Shown here: piece after piece, positions 55,501-64,000 of the stretch
Layout: each line of letters begins with the position of its first letter
How positions within the stretch are numbered: the first letter of the stretch is position 1
Assembly: GCA_022829145.1 (NCBI GenBank)
Contig: CM040756.1
Coordinates: forward strand, 3,799,680-3,863,679
From: Albula goreensis
Lineage: Eukaryota > Chordata > Actinopteri > Albuliformes > Albulidae
Length of the DNA: 64,000 nt
Direction of reading: 5' to 3'
Position numbers and translations under genes: made by a program
The notes under the pieces: model-generated
Databases searched by the model: none
Seen by the model: only the letters and a program-made list of their open reading frames with translations
Told to the model about the DNA's origin: nothing

Positions 55501-58500
55501 ACTCATATATTTTGGGATTGCCCGAAAATACAGATATTTTGGAAAAATGTCAAAAAAGAACTGGAAAAAATTATGTCAATGGACCTTCCTATGGACTCTT
55601 TGTTATTTTTATTAGATGTGTTTCCTGACCACCTGTTTACCACAGAACAATGTTATATATTACATGTGTTGTTGATGATTGCAAGAAAAATTATTACTAT
55701 TAATTGGATGAAGCCTAACCCTCCCATGATCGCACAGTGGTTACAGAAAGTAAAACATGTCTATATGATGGAATATATGACTGCCCAGTTACAGCTAAAA
55801 GTACCTGTATTTATGAGAAGGTGGACCCCAGTTATTGAGTATCTCGCATAGGACTCTTATATATTTATACCATATTAATTTTATTATTTTAAATATCCCT
55901 TGTGCTATATGTGTTATACCTTTTACAGTGCTACCTCTGTGTGACAGATGAGACCCAATCTCAAGATGTTTTTTTTTTTTTTTTTTCCTTGGTGTATGTT
56001 TTTGTTTGCCTTGTTTTCCTTTGTGATGTTAATTACCTGTTGATGAGTATTAAAGGCAATAAAGTTCAAAAAAAAAAATTTCAATTTCAAAATATTTTTT
56101 ATTTTTTGCACAAGGTAGACTCACTCGTCCTCTGTGTTTATATTAATATGCATGTTTGTGACTGTTTTCTGTGTGTCTGGGCATATGTGTATATCAGTGT
56201 GTGGGTGCGTGTGTTTATGTATGTATGTGTGTATTTGTGTGTAAGTATCAGCATGTTTGTGAGTTTTTCTGTGCATGTGTGTGTATGAGTATGTTTGTGT
56301 TTATGTGTGTGTGTGTATGTGTGTGTGATTATCTTCTTATGCAGGATAAAACTGTGCATATTCATCTCTTCTCCCTGAACTCACGGTACTGAAAGACTTG
56401 CAGCATCCGTTCCATCACTCTGTCCTTCAGCTTGTCCAGGTGTTTGGACACGTCCATTTCCTCAAATGGAGCTTCTTCTGGAACCTGCACTGTGCCCCGG
56501 GCCCTGCAGACAGTGGATCAAAGCCCACGATTCAGGAAGCAGAAGAGGTGGAACAAACTGCCTATGGATGTCTGGTCAGCCACATCCTCGGCTGTCCTCT
56601 GATCCAGGCTGAAGACTCGCCACTTCAGAACCGACTTGAATCCTAGCCGAGGTCTGTCATTACATGATCTATGATCTAGTTTTGCTATGCTTTCCAATGG
56701 TATTCGCTGACTGTTCATGGGTTTGTGTTGAGTTGTGTTATACCTCAGAGGACCATAACCAACATGCATTGGTGCCCTGGGGCAGCCTGTAGTCTAGTGG
56801 TCTTGGTTCATGACTGAGACCCCTGAGCTTGGTGGCTCAAGCCCCAGTCTAGCCCAACTGCTTTTGGGTCCTTGAGCAAGGCCCTTAACCCCACAATCCA
56901 GGGGGGGATTGTCCCTTGGTTAGCATGACCAATTGTAAGTCGCTTTGGATAAAAGCATTGGCTAAATGACTATAATGTAATGTAATGCTACATAAATACT
57001 CACCAGTCTGGAAATGTGGTTTGCCAAGGTCTCATAGTATTGCTCACATAATCAAGTAGATGCACTTAATGTTCTTTCACTTTTTAGATAACATCTGCAT
57101 AAGAGTATCTGCTAAATGAATGTAATGTCATTTAATATCATGTAAAAAGCAGTACCATGCATTCATTTCAGCCAGGCACCAAAGCTGTTGACTTCACTGA
57201 CTGTGTCTTCCACCTGGATGGAGAGTGGTGCTAATTAGCTAAATCAGCTGGTCTAGTGGTCACATGGAGCAAACTCATGGTCGGACCTCTGCTGTCGAAG
57301 GAAGGGTTTTTGGCCTCAGTCTGCAGTCTGTGAATCTGGGATTCACTACAGCAGTTGAAAGAGGAGGAACTTACATTTTCTTTGCGTCCTTGTAGCGCTG
57401 AAACAAACAGTGGCAAACAGTCACCACAATTCAGATAATGTGTATAACATTGTCATAAACAAGCCATACCCTCCATTTATAAACAACTTATAAATTATTT
57501 ATACACATGATTTTTGTAAGACATGTATGCAGTTTACCTGCAGGAAGGTGATGTCCTCACGTCTCATCTCTTCTTCGATGGATCTGACTGAACGAGAGAG
57601 GGCTTCCATGTCTTTTGTCAGTGCCTCAGTCTTCCTCTTCACCAGCTCTCCTTTCTTTTTCTCCTCCTCCATTAGTGAGGCAATCCTGGAGTTCTCTTCA
57701 TCTCGTAGGAACTTGTGAAGTTTCTCAAACTCCTCCCTCATCTGTCTCCCGATGCGATCTGATTGGCTCTGAGGCGATGACAAATACTACAAACTGTAAC
57801 CACCTCAACAGTACCTCACAGGTGGAACCATATCAGATCTCCACAATATTCATAACTTTGAACATGACATCCAAATGCACCTGATTGGGTCTGAGGGCAA
57901 GACAGACTTGAAAACGAGGTCTGTCCTCCAGATATTCTCAGGTTCCTCTAACACCCTCATTTCCACAGCTCACCTTGATTGTCATGGATGTTTGGTCACA
58001 GTTGTGTTTGACCCTCTGAAAGACCTTCAGCTTCTCATGTGATGACCTCAGTTGTCCCCTTAGGTCTTCCTAAAAAAAAAAAAAAACAGCATATATAGAT
58101 GCTTATACATACAACCATACATACATAATAGTGATTGACTACTTTCATATGCACATGGATATTTCAGTATTGTTCAGAATGTTGAAGAATTCTGGAATGT
58201 CATTAATTCATCCTTATTCTGAACTTGACTAAGCCAAAAAAGGTTCATTAGGACAGGGTGATCTTATTCAGAAAATGGTTATGTTGTAAAAACATTACTC
58301 TGAACATTTGCTATACTTTTCTCTCAACTGTGGTTGGCACCTGCTCTGCCGGAGTGAGCTTTACCCCAGACCTTAGTAATGTTCAGTTTTCTTAAATTGC
58401 AATTGGGCAAGACATACTTAAGTCAAAAACCACACTGTCCATGAATTTGGAAGAACACTGCTGTCAGGCATTATCATAGACAACACTCCATATTACATGG

Positions 58501-59762
58501 GGGGGGGGGCATGTAATATGGAGTGTTGTGTGTTGTCTATGATAATGCCTGACAGCAGTGTTCTTCCAAACCTGTCCAGGTAAAGACCAGTAGCACAACT
58601 CACCTTAATGCCAGCACCAGTTCCCCCTCTTTCCCCTACCCAAATTAAGTTACATCGGCCACACCCATCATAAACTTCCTCCCCTGGAAGAGGAGGAAGT
58701 GGTCGCACATGACTACTCAGTTACGATGGCGTAACGGAGGGCAAGAAATGGTTGCTTCTGATAAATAACATCTATGCTTTCATTTACACACACTGTTTGA
58801 TTGTAAATGTGACAAACATTTCTGTTTTCTGTACCATTCTTAATGCTTATGTGTTTGATAACCCAGACTGGGTAGCCTACTTAAAGTTTTAAATGTTAAT
58901 CCTTTTTTGAAATCACAGTCTCCACTTCCCAATTTTCCATTCAGTGACATTTTAGTTTTACTAAAATATTTTTGATATTGTTTTCTTAATACACTTAAAA
59001 TATGTTATTATTGATATATTTTTAGATTTATACAAAAAAATTGGTACTATTACTTTAAAAATCATGTCAGTACAGTTGAAGACTACTGATGCAGAACAAT
59101 TTAATTACATAATATAATTGTTAAGTTGAGGTTCTTAATTGTAGGTTTCCATGCTACAAATGAAGAAGTGTCATAATGAACTTTCAACATGGCATTCAAA
59201 TGGAAATTAATATAAAGTAAACCCAAAAGTTTTTAATGTAGTTTATTTACATTCAAGCTATAGTTAAAATGAGTTTTTCATCAGTAGCATATACTACATT
59301 GTTTCTCCTCAGATAAGAGGAAAACATGATCAAAAGTAAACTGCCACATATAAAAAAATAAAAGTTTATTTTTTTTCAAACCTTAAGTTTCTCTGCCACT
59401 TCCTGAACGGGGCGCAGTTTGTGGCGCTCGTGTTTCTCCGAGGTCTGACATACGAAGCAGACAGGCTCCTCGTCCTGTAGGCAGAAGAGTTTGAGGGTCT
59501 CACCGTGCAGAGGGCAGAGGGCCCTGGATGCCGCGGTGCCCTGCTGGGTCAGGTACATCTCGCACAGGTTCCTCAGGGCCAGGTTCCGTGGGGGCTTATC
59601 CGTAGCTGGCGCCCTGCAGACGGGGCACATGCTAAGAGCCCCCCTGGCCCTGCATTGCTTCAGGCAGGCTCTGCAGAAGCTGTGGCTGCATCCCAGCACC
59701 ACGGGGTCCGTGAAAATGCCGCAGCAGATAGGGCAGGTGAGCTCGTCTCTCATGGACGCCAT
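49534..59762 (-). CDS. TRIM gene 3: RING-B-box-coiled-coil protein, A33-like, no B30.2
   Basis: A predicted E3 ligase of about 341 residues. Exons are 59762-59382 ([22 protein letters not shown]-box CPLHGETLKLFC), 58069-57974 (96 nt), 57768-57538 (231), 57397-57375 (23), 56503-56385 (119), 50441-50333, 50126-50074 and a terminal piece 49547-49534. The start is a true ATG (MASMRDELTCP). Coiled-coil motifs include [15 protein letters not shown] and HLDKLKDRVMERM. The tail is Pro/Ser/Gln-rich (REQTSTHPPSSVQSQQ). Phases agree throughout. Intron 5 contains a full-length LINE in the opposite orientation. The first five exons are firm; tail exons rest on splice sites and phase only. No PRY-SPRY was found. 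Confidence 0.75.
50582..50595. repeat. LINE target-site duplication, 5' copy
   Basis: AAATTTCAATTTCA, repeated exactly at 56076-56089. Confidence 0.85.
50713..51726 (+). pseudogene. LINE ORF1 (L1 transposase_22-like RNA-binding protein), frameshifted
   Basis: It starts MATSARGRSSKQ. A coiled-coil region (ILVELEKLRKENQ) is followed by the L1 ORF1 signature QNRSRRNNLRIYRVPEG and IERAHRSL, then IYPAQLRIF near the end. The frame breaks near 51018 and in an A-rich run near 51412-51430, so three frames are needed to cover the protein. Confidence 0.85.
52175..55851 (+). pseudogene. LINE ORF2 (endonuclease and reverse transcriptase), broken
   Basis: The endonuclease start is MDSLNCISYNVKG with QETHL; GGDFNCI and SDHAPV follow. 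RT motifs include SPGVDGLPGEYYK, YRPISLL, DAEKAFDRVDW, QGDALSPSLFA and the catalytic FADD in LALFADDILIF. A C-terminal zinc-knuckle-like region is CWRKCGLVGDHTHIFWDC. Breaks occur near 52305 (about 25 residues missing), 52673, 53600, 54000, 54318, 54500, 54750 and 55200. It is not expected to encode a working enzyme. Confidence 0.88.
56130..56330. repeat. GT-rich simple sequence
   Basis: Imperfect TGTG/TATG-rich tract in TRIM gene 3 intron 5, just right of the LINE. Confidence 0.85.
56781..56990 (+). mobile_element. tRNA-derived SINE
   Basis: A-box-like TAGTCTAGTGG, B-box-like GGCTCAAGCCCC (56834-56845), CCTTGAGCAAGGCCCTTAAC, then the tail AAGTCGCTTTGGATAAAAGC and a TAATGTAATG end. Nearly complete, in TRIM gene 3 intron 4. 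Confidence 0.8.
58446..58570. repeat. Near-perfect hairpin with poly-G loop
   Basis: The left arm 58446-58499 and right arm 58510-58570 are inverted copies that differ only by a 7-nt insertion in the right arm. The loop is ten G residues (58500-58509). It sits in TRIM gene 3 intron 1. Confidence 0.9.
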
Positions 59763-59882
59763 TTCCTTTCCGCAAAAGTCTCCGTCTCCCGGGCCTCAGC
59801 CGAAATGTGGCTATGGAGCCAGCCTCATGCTGCAGTCACGAACGATCGGACAGACGTAATATCCTGCCCATTGCTCTCTCCT

Positions 59883-59896
59883 CCTTTCGGTTTCTC
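59883..59896 (-). promoter_or_regulatory. ISRE-like site upstream of TRIM gene 3
   Basis: The minus strand reads GAGAAACCGAAAGG, matching GRGAAANNGAAA of the interferon-stimulated response element, about 125 bp before the ATG. Confidence 0.65.
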
Positions 59897-60966
59897 AGAA
59901 AACACCATTGACTGATTTGTGGTCGTTTGTAATGGTAAGTTTCGGGAAGTCAGTCCCTCCAACTCAAGCCTTTCCCTCCTTCCTGTTGTGGTGACGCTTT
60001 CTACCTGTTTATATTCCATTGGGGGACAACTGTAACACAAATTCAGCTGTAAAACTTGTGTTTTGATCCACTAAGGAAAAAGCTTGAGTGACCTCATCAG
60101 GTGTAACTGGTAAACATGGAAACATAGGTTTCCACCTTTAATAGCGTTTTCTTTTTCTTTCTTTCTTTTTTTTTTTTTAGTTCTCAAAGACGTAATATTA
60201 AGTGTTACTGGAGTCCCTGATCTCTCTGAGAGCTGTGAGTCTTAACTGATGAGAACACAGCCATTCTGAGTTTTTGCTGGGCATGCAAGAGAGAGGAGTC
60301 AAGTTCTATTTGTTGATAAGAAGGTATAAACGCTAACATTCTAGAACAAGAACTGCTGTTTACAAATCTGGTGTCAAGTACAAACAGAAAAATTGATTCA
60401 GAGGAAGACTTTCCATACATGGAAATATTTTTTTTTCTTGCCATGAGAGTTACTGGTTCAATGTTAGGTACTGCTGTACCAACAGCAGTCTGCACCTTTA
60501 AGCTCCTAGAACATGGTATACAACAAATTCAGCACTGCTTACGATCCAACATTAAGTTTCAGTTTAATAAATTGATAAATGACGCCCTCTAGCGTTGGAA
60601 CTTAAGAGCTACTGGTTTCATGACAAAAAATGTGTTGCAGTGAACAAATTTCATAAAAATGAGGTGCGACCGAGATTCCCTATTGTAACGTAATGTGGCT
60701 ATGGGTGCTATCCTCCCATTATTTAACCGGCTTCCATCACATACTGAAGTCCCAAATCCTCAGAATGCGTATCACTTCTTTACTGAATACCACTTGCATT
60801 AATTCAGTAAAGTATGGTATTTTATCAATTTAGATTTTGATTCAAGCATCTTGGCATTCGTCAGATCCTCGCTGCAGTCATGAACTGTAGCAGGGTCATG
60901 GGACAGCATAGGTAACTGCATTACTGCTCTAGTGTTGTTGTATCTTCACTCTGGTGTGGGAGTGTG
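59897..60966. other. Upstream of TRIM gene 3, no gene recognised
   Basis: Likely promoter flank followed by ordinary intergenic sequence, with a T-run at about 60148-60179. Confidence 0.4.
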
Positions 60967-61745
60967 CTCAGTCTGTTCTGCAGCACTGCTAACTCTCCTG
61001 GGGCTCAGGCTGGTCTGCAGCACTACTAACTCTCCTGGGGCTCAGCCTGGTCTGTAGCACTGCTAACTCTCCTGGGGCTCAGGCTGGTCTGCAGCACTGC
61101 TAACTCTCCTGGGGCTCAGGCTGGTCTGTAGCACTGCTAACTCTCCTTGGGCTCAGTCTGTTCCGCAGCACTGCTAACTCCCCTGGGGCTCAGCCTGGTC
61201 TGTAGCACTGCTAACTCTCCTGGGGCTCAGCCTGGTCTGTAGCACTGCTAACTCTCCTTGGGCTCAGTCTGTTCCGCAGCACTGCTAACTCTCCCGGGGC
61301 TCAGCCTGGTCTGTAGCACTGCTAACTCTCCTGGGGCTCAGCCTAGTCTGTAGCACTGCTAACTCTCCTGGGGCTCAGTCTGTTCTATAGCACTGCTAAC
61401 TCTCCTGGGGCTCAGCCTGGTCTGTAGCACTGCTAACTCTCCCGGGGCTAAGCCTGGTCTGTAGCACTGCTAACTCTCCTGGGGCTCAGTCTGTTCTATA
61501 GCACTGCTAACTCTCCTAGGGCTCAGGCTGGTCTGTAGCACTGCTAACTCTCCTGGGGCTCAGCCTGGTCTGTAGTACTGCTAACTCTCCTAGGGCTCAG
61601 GCTGGTCTGTAGCACTGTTAATTCTCCTAGGGCTCAGGCTGGTCTGTAGCACTGCTAACTCTCCTGGGGCTCAGGCTGGTCTGTAGCACTGCTAACTCTC
61701 CCGGGGCTCAGCCTAGTCTGTAGCACTGTTAATTCTCCTGGGTGC
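60967..61745. repeat. 37-bp minisatellite, about 21 copies
   Basis: The unit contains CTGGTCTGTAGCACTGCTAA and CTCTCCTGGGGCTCAG, with minor variation. It is not coding and is unrelated to the 37-bp RNase intron repeat. Confidence 0.95.
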
Positions 61746-64000
61746 ACTCCTGGTCTTGCGACCTCGGGGGTCTTAACCTCCACTTTGGGAACCCCTGAGT
61801 TAAATGAGTTTAATGCCATTTAATGCGATGTAAAACAACCCTGATGATGTTGGAATAAAACTATAAAAATGACACATGAGTTAATGACAATGGATTAAAA
61901 AAAAAAAAAAGATTAATTAAAAAAAAAAAAGACTGAGACTGAGACTGAGGCTTCAGTGGTAAGCCGGAATGGATTCATGACCAATGAATCACTCACTGAT
62001 TTGAATCAATCACAGTGTCACTCAATGATGATCAAAGTATTTTGATTGGTTCAGATGAGTCAGACACCTAACACGATATTTCAGCCCCACTCATGATTGG
62101 TTATGTAGAAGACGGGGCCTGCAACAAAAAGGGGAGAATCTTAGGTTCATAATCTTTTTGAGGATGGGGGAGAAGGAGGAGGTAGATGTGATTTAGGTAA
62201 CGATTTACTGTCCAGTGCCAGGTTAATTCCATTCTAAACAGATCAGTTCCCACCCACAGCACTGTTGTTGTGTTCTTTAGCAATGATACCTGTGATAATC
62301 TTTATGTATATTTATCTGTATTTTAGGTAGTAATGATCACCTATGACCCATCATTACATACGTGAGATGATCTAGAGAAAAGCTTAAGGTAAATGACCGA
62401 AATATGACGATAAAACCACAGTATGCTGCATTAACGGTCTGTGTTTTTTTTGGCAAATCACAAAAGTGCTGTGATAGTGCTGGGTATTGGCGGTTTTCAG
62501 CTGGTTCCAGCTGCAGTTGGCGGTATTAGTGGCGGTGGTGGCGGCCCCAGCAATCTCCACGGAAACGTGTCTCATTAAGACAGATGAAAGCGGGGCGACG
62601 GTGTGCTCGCTGATCCGTGAGCCCGCCGCGTCGCCCAGCCGCTAATAACGGCTGTGATTTTGGGCTGGATAAAGGTCACTCGCACACATTTTTAACGTCA
62701 CCGCTTCCCCCTACTTCTCCCTTTCCTCGCAGGCTAATGGCAGATTAATGAGCCAAAAAGGCGCATAGAGTTTTTTTTTTCTTTCATAAAGTTGTATTTA
62801 AGCAAAGGAGTTTTGCACTGAGTGCAAACGACCGCCCACCCGACACATGCACTCCACTTCCCCCACATTCCGTTACAGTGTGGTGACAGACTGCGTGACC
62901 TTTTCTTCCGCTAATATACGGACGCCCCGAGTCTCGCCACTTGTGATCCATAGCCGATAAGTGACTTTAAACGGCCATTTCCCATGCAAGTCACTTGGGG
63001 TGTTGAAAATCATTTTGACAGGCTGTTTCGGTAATGATGAAGCGTTCCTGACACCAAACGAGAAGTACTTTCATTTTTCCCCACTCGTTTTTCTCCTCAC
63101 AGTATGGAGCTGGCTGTTTTTCTCCCCAGACTTGTGCCATGCAGACTCATTCCTGCATGATGAAGTTGCTTTGTTTCATTCAATTGATCGGTCAATTGTG
63201 TATGTATTTGACCCAAAGCTCCCAAAAAAGGCACACCTCCCCCCTCCCCTTCCCAGGAACCTCTGTACCTCTGAATGAGAGAAGCTTCCCCTAAACCAAT
63301 TACCCCTCCTGATAATTCAGACATCTTCCCAGCATCCCGGTACTAATGACTTGTTCCTGGATGTGCTGTCCTCATCCCTCCAGGTCTTTAAAGTGCCGGT
63401 GTCTTCATTTCTGCTTCTGTCCTGATTGCACTCGGGAGACGTGACATCACCCCACAGGGTCAGGGAGATGAGTGACAGCACTGATACCATATCATTGCCT
63501 ATCTGATGTCTCACTATAATCTGACTCCACACCAGATCATCCTGCTCCCTTCCGAGATTCCAGAACATTAGAGTGATTCTACTGTGATGTCATCAAAACT
63601 GGACCTGAGTCCCAAGAGGCAGCTCAGGCACTTACTTCACTGTTATAAGAATGCTTGTGTTTGCCCCCCCCCCCCTTAAATAAACTCATATTTAGATAAC
63701 ACATACAAGTCCAAAGAAAGCATTTACTGTTTTTGAATACCATTCAACAAATTGAAATAAAGCACTTGAAATCAAATCTATGCAATAAGCCTTGTCTAAC
63801 CCTGTTATAAACTTGTCAACTCAGTTACTAGCAATGACATAGCATTCACAATTTTTCATGGCAGTGGACTACTGTATTGGATAAACAGCATGGTGCACAT
63901 TGAGCTTTGAAAGATATAGCATTGACTGACAGGACCTGGGGAATGCAATGTCCAATCAGGCCTTGCTCTGCAGGAGGCTGCGAGATGATTGGCCCTCGGC
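61746..64000. other. Intergenic right end, no gene recognised
   Basis: A-rich tracts at 61895-61930. CpG-rich, homeodomain-motif-bearing sequence lies at about 62450-62770, described as a finding. The open frames at 62961-63568 lack coding features. Confidence 0.4.

Larger units (their letters stand above)
50596..56075 (+). mobile_element. Full-length L1-clade LINE
   Basis: About 5.5 kb with a 14-bp perfect target duplication (50582-50595 and 56076-56089). It begins GGGGGACTTCCGGTGACGCC, contains L1-type ORF1 and ORF2, and ends AATAAAGTTC plus an A-tail. The full 5' end plus intact target duplication indicate a complete insertion, not a truncated copy. It lies antisense in intron 5 of TRIM gene 3. 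Confidence 0.9.

Noticed and set aside
1-64000. CRISPR arrays, bacterial operons, riboswitches, tRNA or rRNA genes
   Set aside because: The sequence is vertebrate nuclear DNA; tandem arrays are minisatellites, and tRNA-like boxes occur only in SINEs.

Overview
The window is teleost fish nuclear DNA. It is intron-rich, AT-rich and full of (CA)n microsatellites, minisatellites, tRNA-derived SINEs, an L1-clade LINE and fish-type MITEs. Its genes are split by GT-AG introns and belong to vertebrate families: RIPK2, RNase A, an LRAT-domain protein, A33-like TRIMs and CYLD. The species cannot be fixed from this sequence. One run of 500 N (21344-21843) is a scaffold gap.

Layout. (1) 1-3.75 kb: the first two coding exons of RIPK2 on the minus strand; the gene runs off the left edge. 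(2) 7.0-11.6 kb: two tandem RNase A-family genes on the minus strand. (3) 14.8-20.1 kb: two direct copies of a roughly 2.1-2.4 kb duplicated unit, the second continuing into one arm of a large inverted repeat. (4) 21.3-27.2 kb: the gap, a third RNase gene in inverted orientation, and a four-exon gene for a predicted secreted LRAT-domain protein. (5) 27.2-29.9 kb: the other arm of the inverted repeat. (6) 32-59.8 kb: three tandem TRIM genes on the minus strand that share one exon cassette (RING/B-box exon, then 96, 231, 23 and 116-119 nt exons) but carry different 3' ends. (7) 59.8-64 kb: no gene found; a 37-bp minisatellite and a CpG-rich, possibly conserved non-coding stretch.

The most notable object is the middle TRIM gene. 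Its coiled-coil exons splice in phase, across an intron of only 206 bp, into exons for a CYLD-like protein: N-terminal region, CAP-Gly domains, and the first USP exon with the catalytic cysteine. This predicts a RING E3 ligase fused to a CYLD-type protein. The copy here has two apparent 1-nt frameshifts and lacks the rest of the USP domain, so it may be decaying or contain assembly errors. The two flanking TRIM genes end instead in short, duplicated Pro/Ser/Gln-rich exons, with no B30.2 domain seen.

Functionally the window reads as an innate-immunity neighbourhood. RIPK2 signals downstream of NOD receptors by ubiquitin chains, CYLD removes such chains, the TRIMs are RING ligases (two have a consensus interferon-stimulated response element just upstream of the start codon), and fish RNases are secreted, often host-defence, enzymes. 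Linking these genes functionally is inference from gene identity; the sequence shows only that they lie close together.
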